Below are positions 11,903 through 23,265 of a stretch of DNA of 64,000 nucleotides, in pieces. This DNA comes from Alnus glutinosa (lineage: Eukaryota; Streptophyta; Magnoliopsida; Fagales; Betulaceae), in the NCBI RefSeq assembly GCF_958979055.1, contig NC_084897.1:20437628-20501627 (forward strand). The letters are read 5' to 3'. The notes under the pieces were generated by a model, which saw only the letters and a list, made by a program, of their open reading frames with translations, searched no databases and was not told where the DNA came from. The position numbers and the translations under genes are program-made. Within the stretch, counting starts at the first letter, position 1. Every line of letters starts with the position of its first letter.

Positions 11903-13174
11903 CAATAGATTTGTCTTCAAATTATTTCCCTTAAATTTCACAAATCATGTATAACATGCTGTTGTACAAATCATCATGTTAGAATGGTTGATCAGAAACT
12001 CACAATCGGTGAGTTTTGGTTAATATGTTAATGATGTGTTGGACTTGTCTCTTAGTCCAACTTCAGGTGTCTGCAACTACTCATTTTACAGGTGTCTGCA
12101 ACTTCAGGGGACAATATAGTTGAAAAGGGTTCAAGAGAGAGAGTATAGTTTTGGCCATAATGAATCATGAAGACTTAATCAATGAAAGCAATTACTCATA
12201 TATTAAAATCATGAAGGCTCCGAGGCTATGCTGTCTTAATTTGGTTCAAGTGAAACCTTTTTATACTAACCCCAATTTTTTCAGTTTGAATCACCTTCCA
12301 ATTTGGAAATCACAGGTAAAGGTATAAACTGTTGGAAATTAGATTGACCCATGGAGAGTCCACATGGGTTAGTGGAGTCATAATTCAAATTGAGACAATC
12401 TTTTAAGGATTGTCAAATAGTGGGTGAGGTTGTTATTTGATAACTCCCTACTAATTTGGATCATTATAGGACTACCATTTTGAGTGCAAAATTTCTCTCT
12501 ACTAGAAATTTTCCTTTCTTAGGAATCTAGTATAGAGATTCTAGATTGATTTTAAAAATGAATAATGTTATTTATTAGACTTTTTGCAACTGCTATACAA
12601 CTAAATGACGTGACAATAAAATTCAGCAATTAGGTCAGCATTTTTTTAAAAGAAAAAAGAAAAAATGTTGATTCAAGAGTTGATTCTTATTATCATGTCA
12701 TCAAGTTGTATGATAGTTGTACATGAGTCTACTAAATAATATTACTCTTTAAAAAGACTGAACGTACGTTTTAGAAGCACTAAGAAAATTTAATTCCTCT
12801 CTCTCTACATCCATAATCTCTAGGGTAACCATTACTAGCCCTAAAATTTTGAAGTGCAGAAATTCTAAGGCGACTCTAGTAGCTTCCTAGGTGACGAAGG
12901 AGAGCTCTAATTTTGTAAGACAAGCAACAAATCCAACCCGCAAAAGATTCGCTTGGAGTGAGATATATCAAATATCCCTTGTTTAACATAAACAATTGAT
13001 GAGAGCTACACAGCCCACCTCATATGATGAAGTGCATCCACTGCATTACTAGTTTCCAGTCAGTAAAAATATTAACTTATCATTTTGATTCTTTGAATGA
13101 TGGCTTACAAATACTCAAAGAAGTTAACACATCAGAAAAAGAAAAAATGAATTAGTTATAATAATAAGCATATT
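11903..13174. other. Intergenic between convergent TLP18.3 and GDSL genes
   Basis: The two genes run tail to tail. The interval holds the 3' UTRs and a MITE at 12560-12747. No exon is seen. Confidence 0.5.
12560..12747. mobile_element. MITE with 8-bp target duplication
   Basis: The arms are inverted repeats: AATAATGTTATTTATTAGAC against the reverse complement of the right end, AGTAATATTATTTAGTAGAC, continuing through the shared CAACTNNNATACAACTNNATGACNTGA. TTTAAAAA occurs directly on both sides (12551-12558 and 12748-12755). An 8-bp duplication with long arms fits a hAT- or Mutator-type non-autonomous element. Confidence 0.7.
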
Positions 13175-15250
13175 CTATTTTTGGAACTTGAGCTTCAGAA
13201 GGAAAGGCATCTCGTCTGAGAAAGGTGGATCAGAAAATTTTCCAGTGAGTATCTGTGATGAGACATACTGATTTGCAGCCTCAGTGTAATGAATTCCATC
13301 CCAACTGACATGCTCAGTACTATCTGGGCACCCTTTGGCCGTGACCAATGTCCCGTTCAAGATCTTTGTTTGCCCACAGCTAATGCGACTGTCATAGTTC
13401 AGTGGTGGACCTCCATACCCACAGCAAGTCATTATAGGTTGTTCAAATCCTGCAAATTAGTATCCATCAAAAATCAACTTTAATATGATCATATCTGAAA
13501 TCAGAAATCAAATTCTTTCATTAAGTTATGAATTCTTGTAATAGTTCTAATGATTTTGAATGAAATGAATACCCAGGAAGAACCATCCTAACTGATTTGA
13601 TTATTCCCATGGAAGATAATAACTTCCATGGAGGTTACTGAAAAGAGAAACAGAGTTGTATTGCACTCTATATATAGAGTGGGGGTCAGAAAAAAATTAT
13701 TTTGTTCTAACTTCTCTGACTTTGCCTTTCTCTTTGTCTTCCATCGGATTTCCACCGAAACGGGAAAATACTTACATACTCACTCAAGCTTGAGATATTT
13801 ATATTTCATCAATCTCTTGAACATACAAGCAAAGTAAAATGGATGAAGGGAATGAGTGGTTGTCAAGAGAGGTGTGATGTAGGCATACTCTGACATTGAA
13901 AGTCAAATTTTATAGTGAAATGGATGCAGGCCCATCATGCTTGATGATACAAATTACTAGGTTATTCAAGTATCAAGCTGTATCTCAAGTTAAGGTACTG
14001 AAATGAAAGAATTCAAAGACAAGAAAAACAGTGCCCAGAAGACATACTAACCATATAGGGAATAATTTGCAATGAGGTTGGATTTTAGGGTAAAGATATC
14101 AATATATGTGACATTGGCGTCCATATATTGGCCTTGCAATTTTTTACAGAGAGCATGAAGCTGCAGATTGAAAAGTCTAGCAGCTTGATTGTGCGAGCTG
14201 ACACATCCTAGCTCATCCAGCTTTGATTGGTCAGTTCCAAATCTGGCAATATTTTGAGCCAAGCATCCAAGAGGACCCGTGTTGTGTACCCAAAAATACC
14301 GAGCCCCTTGATCATATAGTTTCTGAAAAAACAAGACAGCAAGTGTGAGAATTCAATGTTCCACTGATTGCAATTTTGTTTAGAAAGTGATGGATGAAGC
14401 TGACCTTTATTCCATTTTCAAACTCTCCCAAGATTGTTGGAATTGAACCAAGTATCTGATCTAATGACTTGGAATAAAATGCACCAGCAAGATCATTCTG
14501 GCCTATATCAAACATGTAAAGCGCCTTCTCAAAATTATCTTCTGCTGGGAGGTACCTTTTCAGTTTCTTATCTGAAACAAATTCAAGAATATTGGTATTG
14601 CAACAACATTTCTTACTTCTGTGTCGTCAATGAACTCTAATACTTTGAAACTTAAATAAGATGATCCGTGTACATACTTTGTGCTAGCAATTCGAGAGCC
14701 CGAGCTTTAAATCTGAGAAACTGAGCCACCTGAAGCCCAAATGAGAATGGGCTGACAGATGTTGGAGATGCTGGAAGTATAGTGGACCCTGCAGATGCAA
14801 AATTGCACCCTCTTCTGAAATTTGGCAAGCCGATTGAATCCAGATAGGCATTTAGAAATGGCTTATCCATTGCATCCACTGCAACATTTTGCATAAAAAA
14901 AAAATAAACAATAGAGACAGATCGAGTATCCTTGAAAACAGAGGAAACAGGGGAATATAGAGAAAAAAAACAGAGTTGAGATGAATAGCAGAAAGAATAA
15001 ACAAATTACTGAGAAAATCAATAATGAGACGGCCGTCACAGTATCTCCCAGATGGTCTATGGAAGTAACTCTGTCCATAAGGATGGTTAATGCTCTCAAT
15101 CCCGGCGGCGATAAGCTCACCCGTGTCAGAATTTGAGTCACCAAAGTTGAAAACCGCAGGAATGTTGAAGTGAATGGATTCGGAAAGAGGTAAGCAGATG
15201 GACAGCATTAAGGTGAGGATATGGAGAACGCAGCTCTTGGAAAAAGCCAT
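13175..15250 (-). CDS. GDSL esterase/lipase
   Basis: Five exons (15250-15010, 14878-14678, 14571-14405, 14322-14052, 13449-13175) join in phase to 384 codons plus TAG, the usual length for plant GDSL enzymes. The ATG at 15250 opens a signal peptide (VLHILTLMLSICLPLSES), so the product is probably secreted or vacuolar. Block I is FNFGDSNSDTGE with the catalytic Ser; Asn lies in FDIGQNDLAG; Gly and Asn follow in GARYFWVHNTGPLGC; the C-terminal Asp-x-x-His is WDGIHYTEAAN. The enzyme should hydrolyse an ester through an SGNH serine mechanism; the substrate cannot be told. Position next to TLP18.3 fits the Arabidopsis At1g54780-At1g54790 pair as I recall it. A second copy of exon 1 lies upstream at 15826-16060. 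Confidence 0.92.
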
Positions 15251-15384
15251 GGCTAATGCAAGAGGAGGAGGGGGGTGGGAGAGTTGTCGCTTGTTTGCCC
15301 TTGTTGGTAGCTTTCACTCATGTTGTAACCACCGAGTACAAATAGTTCATGATAACTCTTGACAATGAAGTTTGTTTGGTGTGT

Positions 15385-15409
15385 CATATATATAATTATA
15401 TATATGTGT
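15385..15409 (-). promoter_or_regulatory. Candidate TATA region of the GDSL gene
   Basis: An alternating TATATATA stretch lies about 140-160 bases upstream of the GDSL start codon on the minus strand. The spacing is reasonable for a plant TATA box with a short leader. Low-complexity AT sequence is common here, so this is tentative. Confidence 0.3.
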
Positions 15410-15825
15410 ATTGGAAGTTTGCTTACAATTATGGGAAGCCAAGAGGACCCACAGAAGATAAAAGGCAATTCTCTTTATATCACACAGCTCGTTTCTTCTT
15501 ATCTAATACTTAAAAGGCTGAGAGGAAACACTTTCTTCTGGGCATCTACATGTACTTTTTAAGTGTAAATTTTGAACGGGTTAATATGTATATGACATAT
15601 TAATGATACGTTACATTTCCGCAGCAAAAAGTAAGCACTTGAAAGTATACGTAGCATTTCCTTTAGTATTTATTTAGGAAAAACAAATGCTACATTTATT
15701 CGTTGACGTGACAGTAAAAATTACTATTGAATATCATATATAGATTTAGCCGTCCAAAATTCAATAGCAAGGATGCTTTGGAAGTGAAAGTGCATAATAA
15801 ATTCGTAAGGTGGTGAGGAACTTAC

Positions 15826-16060
15826 TGACGAAGTCTATGATGAGACGACCGTCACAAAATCTCCCTGATGGGGTCTTGAAGTATGTTTGTCCGTTGGGGA
15901 GTTCCATGAGAAGCCCAAGCCCCGCGGCGAACTCACCTGTGTCAGAATTCGAGTCGCCGAAGTTGAAAATTGCAGGATAATCGAAGTCGATGGAATTTGT
16001 AAGAGAAAAGAAGAGTGAAAATAAGGTGAGAATTGGGACAAAAATGGCTTTCGTAGCCAT
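15826..16060 (-). pseudogene. Isolated duplicate of GDSL exon 1 (or alternative first exon)
   Basis: An ATG at 16060 opens a signal peptide (FVPILTLFSLFFSLTNS) and then FDYPAIFNFGDSNSDTGEF and GRFCDGRLIIDFV, closely resembling exon 1 of the gene below it. It ends at a consensus donor (GTAAGTTCC) in the same phase (+1) as that exon. No second exon of its own is present before the next GDSL start, 576 bases downstream. So it is either a truncated tandem duplicate or an alternative first exon that splices to 14878, which would give an intact frame. Confidence 0.75.
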
Positions 16061-16423
16061 TGCTTTTGTTTTGAGAGAGAAGAGAAGGTTTGCTAATTGC
16101 TGGGTTTTATGAAGACGGAGAAAGCTTGCTTTAGCTTCCCAGCTGAAGGAACATTTTTGCTTTAAATTATGGGAAGGTAAAATGAGAGCCAGAAGCAAAC
16201 CAGCTATGGTTCCATCCATATGAGTGGATTACCCGAGTCACGGACGGCATGTCGCGCTAAAAGTCCCGTGAATACGGACTTGAATAGTTTGAGTTCACAG
16301 GGAAATTCGGATGATTGCGAAAAGCTTGAGTGAGTTCTGACTACTCTTAAGCCTGACTACACTTGGACACCCTGTTGAAAGCAAGGCTTTGATGCTTCCT
16401 TCTAAGCATGGTATACGTATCTC

Positions 16424-16560
16424 GGTTCCATTGTTTCGACGTAAAATGGGTTGAAATTATTTTTTTTAATGTTTAGCCTGTATGAAAAATTAATAAATAT
16501 TTTTTATATTTTCATTCAATTATATTAAATATACACATATGGACTATTTGCGAAAGAAAA
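16424..16560. mobile_element. Fragment of the TTA-target element family
   Basis: CATTGTTTCGACGTAAAATGG, then AT-rich sequence ending near ATATTAAATATAC, resembles one end of the two complete elements at 49950-50833 and 55853-56570. The other terminus and the GC-rich core are missing. Confidence 0.45.
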
Positions 16561-17470
16561 GAATATGAAAGATTAGAACATCTTTTGGAGTATAATTGAA
16601 ATCTAGTACACTTGCATGTACATATTGTTTGCCATTTAAGCATGCAATTGTGATAGGATTTTTGCGAAACCCACTCGACCGAAAAGGTATTTGCATAATC
16701 CCGACAAATCAACTATGCCGCTTTATAAGATGTTCTCTCACAATTTTCGCCCGAGACATGCAATAGTAATAAAGCTCTTATAAAACTCACTTAACTGAAA
16801 AGGTGCCGCTCTATAAAAGTTTCTCTCACAATTTTTGCCAAGAAATATCTTCTGAATGCCAACTGAAATAATACATATCGAGAAATTAAGACAGATTTGT
16901 CGTGTGCACTCTTGCCAAATAGATTAATAGAGCATTATATTACATTATTAAAATTGTTATTTTCTGTCTTTCATCTATGTACGCAATCTTTGAACTTTTT
17001 TAAAAGAAATATATATATCATAACCCATCTCGTTATCGTTGTTGATAGAATATATTTTTCATACTATGTTGGTGTATATATATATATATTTTAATTTTAG
17101 TTTGATTTCTTTATAAGGTTTCTTTTAACAGAAGTGAAAGCTGAGAGAGACATATGTATAGGCTACATTTTATCTATTTATTATATTAAATATTATTATA
17201 TAACTCTTTATTTATAGAGAGATAATTAATGAGTAATGAATAAGAAATTCTAAACTTAAATAAGGTAAATATCGATAAACCTAATTTAGAGAATATAGAT
17301 ATTCTAACATAATGGGAATAAACCCTACAAGAAAATCAAACCTAAATAAAAAATATTATCATAAAAAATACACCAACATATGTAATATGAAAAATATATT
17401 CTACCAGTTGTCAATAACCTTGATGCAGTACTATTAATTGTCAAACATTCAATAACAGAAGTCTCACAAT
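16561..17470. other. Intergenic AT-rich tract
   Basis: No gene is seen. Near 16650-16690 and 16735-16815 a short motif (TTTTTGCGAAACCCACTC / AAAACTCACTTAACTGAAAAGG, each followed by TATAA and TTCTCTCACAATTTT) occurs twice. It looks like a decayed local duplication. The minus-strand sequence from about 17310 down to 17105 (TGTTAGAATATCTATATTC, TATAAATA) may be an old LTR. Confidence 0.4.
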
Positions 17471-17646
17471 CAGTGACGGTGGGAGGGGGCTGGCAGGGGC
17501 CATGGCTCTCCAAATTTCTAAAATAAAAAATTAAAAAAAAAAAGTAAAAATATAAGATAAAAACTAAAAATTTAACTTATTGGCCCCTGTAAAAAAAAAT
17601 TTTAGCCATTAGCCATTGTCCATAAAAATTTCTGGCTCCATCCCTG
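17471..17646. mobile_element. Short hAT-type MITE with 8-bp target duplication
   Basis: The 176-bp element starts CAGTGACGGTGGGAGG and ends TGGCTCCATCCCTG, whose reverse complement is CAGGGATGGAGCCA. Both sides carry CTCACAAT directly abutting (17463-17470 and 17647-17654). The CAG-G ends and 8-bp duplication are hallmarks of hAT elements. No transposase is encoded. Confidence 0.85.
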
Positions 17647-18330
17647 CTCACAATTAACCCACTAGAGTCTCACCACCAGAGTCTCGCCTCAAGGACAAAT
17701 AACTGACTTCAAATTCAATTTTACTATCAACGTACGTAGTTACGTAGAGTTCACAACTTTTAATGAAATAATCATAAACATATCATGCATGCTCATATGT
17801 CGAATGAAACGCTACACCAAATGGCAACAAATAATAATAATCCACTTAAAATAAACAAGAATAAGAAAATAAATTAAATGTATAAATGACCACCACATTA
17901 TAATTAAGCTGCATTTATAAACTGGAAGAATGATGGGCTAATAGCCTAATAAGGCTTGATAACAAGCTGATCTGAAGGCTCATTTTGCTGGATTTTTGTT
18001 GGTGCTTCTTTATTTTGCAATCCTAAATTTGGATTCTAACAGTAATTTTATCCCTTTAGTCTCCTTATGGTGATTGTCGTTGTTTTTAAGTGGGAGTTCA
18101 GATAAGTTAATTCGCCTTAATCTGTGCCCCTTTTTACTTCTGTAACTACCTTGAGCGGCCCTTTGAGAGGACCAAGTTACTTGTTTGACCAATTTCTTAC
18201 CCTTTGTAATTATTTCAGCACTGCTTTAGTTTGTGTTTGGGTCTATTGTTTAGGAGCTCACTCTTAGAAAATATATTTTTTAAAAAATAAATTTTCTAAC
18301 AGATTGTTTCACCTTGAGTTTGGGGGGAAA

Positions 18331-18560
18331 TGTTAGAGAATATATTTCTTAGGAAATATATTAATATGATATTGTATGTTACTTACTTTTTATAGGTTTA
18401 ATGGTAAATTATCATACTTATTTATATCAATTCTTCTATAAATATGAGTCTTCTGTATTGTAAAATAATTAATGAATAAAAGCAAAATGTAACTCTTAGG
18501 GCTTTATCCTATGGACGTATGTCATAGACCGAACTACATAAAATTCATTGTCTCCGTTAT
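18331..18560 (+). mobile_element. LTR-like sequence with upstream polypurine tract
   Basis: A purine run (TTTGGGGGGAAA) directly precedes TGTTAGAGAATATATTTC, the arrangement of a retrotransposon polypurine tract and 3' LTR. Within it are a TATA-type motif (TATAAATATGAG) near 18435 and AATAAA near 18475. No gag or pol frame flanks it, so it is a remnant or solo LTR. The right border is uncertain. Confidence 0.4.
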
Positions 18561-18708
18561 TTTTTATTTTTTTTTCTATTTGATTATCTTTTCCTTCACC
18601 CATCCCATTTTTTGTCTATAGGATCGTCTACTCATTATTTCTTTTGAATCAAGAGTGGGAATGATTCTCCCTTATAACCATTTCCTTATTTAATTAGGAA
18701 AAAAAAAA

Positions 18709-18738
18709 GAAGAAGAAGAAGAAGAAGAAGAAGAAGAA
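18709..18738. repeat. (GAA)n microsatellite
   Basis: Ten GAA units follow an A-tract, probably grown from the poly(A) tail of an old retroposon. Confidence 0.85.
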
Positions 18739-18960
18739 AGCTGGCAGAAGGCTCCTCGTCTTGAATTGCCCTCATACGAATGTTCGAACACAATGTCGCT
18801 TCTTAATTGGGACTGCTATAAAAACAGGCCAGCCTGTTTTTAGTTTGTCTCGGTTAGCACCAATTGTTTTTAAGTGGAATGTCAGCTCACGGTCCGACAT
18901 GCATGTCTTTTTAGAAAAAAAAAAAAAAATTAATAAAATAAGGTAACATTGACGCAATCT

Positions 18961-20029
18961 TTAGTTTGAGAGAGACATTGCAAATTAAGTGTTAATTTAA
19001 GGAGACTATGCGTATTTTTTCCTAAATAAAACCACTATGGGGGCTAGCCAACTCCAAAAGAATCCACTATATAAGATTTGTGTTACAGATTGATTTTACT
19101 TGCAAATTTGTTATAATTCTGAAGACTCAATTTGTAATCCCTGCAAAATGCTTTTTCACATCCCACCATAATGGCTTTAGAAACCTTTGGCCTTCTTCTA
19201 CACATATCAACTCCATGAACAAACATTGTTCGTTACAACCCATAGCTTTGGTGGCCGGAAGTTATTCGGTGATTTCATTGATAAAAAACAAGGAGAGGAG
19301 TCAAATATGCTCGGGCTCAAAAGGTGTTTAGAAACCTTTCCAAGAATAGTTAAAGACATCATCTAGTTCTTATGAAAGTCGCAGGCCTTTAGGCTTATAT
19401 AGGTATGGAGAAAACAAGGGTTTTAAAGCAAAGTAAACGAAATGGTCCAAGTCTCTCCAAAAACTACAAATTTCAAACCCTATAATCACCATAAAAAACT
19501 ACTCAAAGACTCTCTAGCAACAGCTACACACAAAAACGTACACTACCAGAAACTAAATGAGGGTTAAACAAGTATAAAGCACGAAAAGAACCGAGCTAAT
19601 TTAGATGTCCGGTTTACCTCTCTTAAAGGTAGGGATCCAAACCCCTCCAAAGATCACTCTCTCTTTCACTCTAGGGGTTGGTGGTTGAAAAATGACAAAA
19701 TGGGATTTAGGTGTTAACTTATACCCTTATATAAAACTCCCTCTCATTAGCTCATGCTAAAATAACTAATTCTTATTCGCATGCAGATTGCCACCGTTTG
19801 ATCGTTAAGAATAACGACCGATCGTTGTGTACTTAACAATACTGTTCGATTGTTCAAAGCAACGATCAATTGTTTTCTGCAGAAAATTCTCCCAAATATC
19901 CAATAATCTCATTTTTCTTGCCCAATCATAGGCAAGATCAAAGTGTCATTAACCCTAATATTTTAAAGGGGTGTTACAGTCTCACCGGCAAGAAGAGTGG
20001 TCTCACCTCAAGAGCAAATAACTAGACTT
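18961..20029. other. Intergenic, repeat-derived
   Basis: No exon is recognised. The open frame at 19080 encodes nothing family-like. The text around 19780-19930 (GATCGTTAAGAATAACGACC, TTGTTCAAAGCAACGATC) contains several short inverted CGATCGTT/AACGATCG words, typical of a decayed transposon. Confidence 0.35.
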
Positions 20030-20780
20030 CAAATTCAATTCCAATATCAATGTAGAGTTCACACCTTCGAATAAAATCTTCATAAACTTAGTAGCAGGGT
20101 CATATATATATATATATATATATCTCTAATGAAACACATCAAATTGTCTGGAAAGATCAATGTAATTTCATCAATTTATAAAAGTCAAGGAAAACTTCAA
20201 AAAAAAAAAAAAAAAAGAGAATGGAACGTGACTCCAATTTAAAAAATAAATAAATAAAAATGAAACACATCAAATGGCAACAAATAATGATAATCCACAT
20301 AAAATAGACGATAATAATTAAGAAAATAAATTAATTGCATAAATTACCACTACGTACATCAGTTGCATATCCTCCATTCCACCTTTTACTGCTTGGATAG
20401 CTCCTAAAATCAACCGAATTGTAAATTTTTGTGTTCATGCACCATGGGGCAGATTAGACCGCGACCATAATATTTAATTTCTGACTGCATTCTCATGCTA
20501 TCACATTTTTCTAGTTCTTTATTTAGTTCTTTTCCTCCCTGATTTGGAATATCTTTTATATTCCATAGTTTTGTTTCCTTTTTTCAATTGTACTTATAAA
20601 AAAAAAAATTAGTAATAACGCTTTATAACAAATTGACTAAAGGCTCCTCGTCTTAAAACGGATCCTCTCTATTTCAAATAAAATTGGCAGGAGTCGGTTA
20701 GTGCATTTAGGAGGGGTAAAATAATAATAATAATAATTATTATTATTTTTTGACTATTTTACCTTTCTTAAATACACTAA

Positions 20781-21074
20781 GGATCCGTTTGAGTTTGCAA
20801 TTTCAAAAAGTAAGATTTTAAAATAACGATTTTAAAATGTGCGATTTGAGAAAGTGATTTTAAAAAAAGTAGTAAATCGTTTGGCAAAATCGCAGTTTAG
20901 CCTTTAAAGTTCTACATTTTCAAAAAAATATCTCATTACTTGCGATTTGAAAATGCAGTTTTCTGCGTTTTTAAATCGCAATTTTTTAAAAACGTAATTC
21001 TCCAACGGTATATTTTTTGCGATTTGGTTTAAAATTACACTTTTTGTCTACAAAATCACAATCCCAAACGCATC
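20781..21074. mobile_element. TIR element, GCGTTTGGGATTG family
   Basis: The left end (GGATCCGTTTGAGTTTGCAA) and the reverse complement of the right end (GATGCGTTTGGGATTGTGAT) form imperfect inverted termini. The interior is full of AAATCGCA/TGCGATTT words in both orientations. A related, more decayed copy lies at 51022-51318. It is absent from the parallel position in unit 3. Confidence 0.6.
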
Positions 21075-21369
21075 TAGCTAACTGGATCCTCGATCTCCAT
21101 TTCATTTGAAATTGAGAGGATCCGGTCTCGCCTCATCTCATATTGACATTAGACATCTTGGGCTTATCCTCGTCAAATGTTTAATGAATCCTTGACCTCT
21201 CTAAAATTGGAATATTGGGTTGCAAAGAAATTGACAAAAGGAAGATGACCTTAGTAAGCAAATAGAAGGTACTCCGCTATAAAAAAATAAAAATAAAAAA
21301 AGGGCTAAGGGACCAGGTAAGGATTATTTTCAGCATTCTCTAGTCCATTTAAGAACTCCTTCTCTTCCC

Positions 21370-21373
21370 TTTT

Positions 21374-21411
<38 letters not shown>

Positions 21412-21505
21412 TTTCCACACAAGAAAAGAGAGAGAAAATTCAAACTAATGACCTCCGCTTTATGAGGCGTGGTTCTCGATCGATTGAACTACTTCTTTGA
21501 GACCT
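21370..21505 (-). mobile_element. tRNA-derived SINE
   Basis: Read on the minus strand, the head resembles a tRNA (AGTAGTTCAATCGATCGAGA, then CTCATAAAGCGGAGGTCA, then a B-box-like AGTTTGAATTT) and a long A-tract follows (T-run on plus, about 21378-21408). Unit 3 has the uninterrupted sequence CTTCTCTTCCTTTTGAATTA at the matching place, which serves as an empty site. Similar heads lie at 33745-33840 and 45610-45685. Confidence 0.65.
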
Positions 21506-22020
21506 CTTTTCTTTGAATTACTCACTAACTTAAGTATCAGAATTATCCATACTGCTACGTTTCAAAAAGCTCTTTTATTGTTTTTCTTTACATGCATTCT
21601 TGATCGACAATTGACCATACGATGAACTGTATATATAATTCTTCAAATTATCACCCTATTCTCATTTCTCAATATCTCTCCAAACTACAATTGCATCAAT
21701 ATATCTTATAGACTATAAAAAAATTATAAATGTCTTCAACTTTTAGAAAATATATATAAAATATACAAAATTCTCTCAAATTTTCACCACATTGTCATTT
21801 GTCGATATCTCTCGTAATCTATAAAAAAAAACTTGCAAATGTCCCCCACTTAGGAATTTGAATTTGATTAAAATTGTTAAATTCCAATAGGGCGTAGAGT
21901 TCGACCAATTAAACGACGCGGTTCAACTTAGTGTTGTATTCACTACCTCATTCTCACGCAGTACTTATAAAATCCACTTTGAAATTTCTGATCCCCGCCA
22001 ACACATCCAATAGCGCTAAA

Positions 22021-22166
22021 CTTAGTAGGGTCATATCTGTAATGAAACACATCAAATGACAACAAATAGTGATAATCCAGTAATAAGAAAATAAATTAAA
22101 TGCATAAATGACCACCACGTCAGCTCCATATATTGGAAGAATAATTGGTTAAAAGCATTCACAAAA

Positions 22167-22200
<34 letters not shown>

Positions 22201-23265
22201 GCCCATTCATTTTCCCTAGTTTCCTACATGCAGGAAAAATGTCAAAAAAATTACAAAAAACACTAACAGTAAATACTTTATCTGTTTCCTAAGTATTGGA
22301 AACATTACAGTTTTACCCAATGTATAAGGAACCAAGAGAGCTTTCCTATCAATTATTTTAATATAAAATATTTTTTTTTCTCTCTCATTTCTCATCTTTT
22401 TGCCTTTTATTGGGATTGTGTTGAAATTTTGTGAAAAATGTAAAGGTAGGTACAAACTTAATTATATTTAATTGATATAAGGAAAGATAATAATAGTTAT
22501 TGTGAACTGTACTTGGATAGAGAAGTAAAAAGTAGTATTGTTTCATATGTTTAAGAAAAATTAAAAAAATTAAAAGAAAACTGCTTTGAATGGTCAATAT
22601 AACAAGTAATAATGCTTGATAACAAAAGTGACTAAAGGCTCCTCATCTGGGATTGACGTCAAACATCTTGGGCTTAACACTCACACCAATGTTTGGCAAA
22701 TCCTAGACATCTCCAAAATTGGGATATTCGATTGCAAGGAAATTGCCAATAGGAAAATGACACGTCGTAAGCAATTAAAAGGTACTTCGCTGCTTAGGAA
22801 CAAGATAAATAGCCTAACCAGTCTCTAGTCCATTTAAGCACTCCTTCTCTTCCTTTTGAATTACTCATTAATCATTAACTTAAACATCATGGCTATTCAT
22901 GCCAGAATGTTCCTGCAAGCTGTTTTATTGTCGTTCCTTATCGGCATTCTTGCTCAACAATTGAGCATATGATAAATTATATATATATAAAATATACATA
23001 ACCCTCTCATATTGGCATCACATTGTCAATATCCCTTCATTACAATTGCGTCAATGTCTCCTAAATTATAAAAGAATATAAATGTCTTCCACTTTTGGAA
23101 GTAGGAATTTGAATTTGATTAAAACTGTTCAATTCCAATTTGGCGCAGCGTTAACCAAACGACGCCGTTCAATTCAGTGTTGTATTCGCCGCCTCATTCT
23201 CACACTTATAAAATCAACTTTGAAATTTCTGATCCCCGCCAACACATCCTTTAGCGCTAACACCA
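22021..23265. repeat. Upstream-region repeat unit 3 (KIN-1 proximal)
   Basis: This copy leads into the KIN-1 leader. It begins with the AATGAAACACATCAAATG / AACAAATAGTGATAATCCAG segment shared with units 1 and 2 and ends with CCGCCAACACATCC-TTAGCGCT and a CT microsatellite (23275-23296). It probably holds the KIN-1 promoter, so the other units are candidate promoter duplicates. Confidence 0.65.

Larger units (their letters stand above)
17700..18960. repeat. Upstream-region repeat unit 1 (partial)
   Basis: Segments here recur in two later units in the same order: CTTCAAATTCAATTTTACTA (again near 20030), AATGGCAACAAATAATAAT with ATAAATGACCACCAC (again near 20275 and 22075), and AAGGCTCCTCGTCTT near 18750 (again near 20642 and 22635). 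An LTR-like insertion and a GAA microsatellite interrupt it. Confidence 0.55.
20030..22020. repeat. Upstream-region repeat unit 2
   Basis: This unit parallels the DNA just upstream of KIN-1 for over 800 bases. 21130-21290 matches 22640-22800 (GACATCTTGGGCTTA, AAATTGGAATATTGGGTTGC, GTACT-CGCT). 21330-21365 matches 22820-22855. 21510-21640 matches 22855-22975. 21840-22010 matches 23090-23250 (GAATTTGAATTTGATTAAAA, TTTCTGATCCCCGCCAACAC). A MITE (20781-21074) and a SINE (21370-21505) are inserted in this copy and absent from the other. It stops before the KIN-1 coding region and carries no exon. Confidence 0.75.

Noticed and set aside
15761-16219. 152-codon frame starting at 16219 as the real GDSL start
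   Set aside because: The first 53 codons are not signal-peptide-like; the ATG at 16060 gives a normal signal sequence matching the paralogous exon.
21450-21500. Possible functional tRNA gene
   Set aside because: The tRNA-like head has mismatched stems and a degenerate B-box, occurs three times with A-tails, and fits a SINE.
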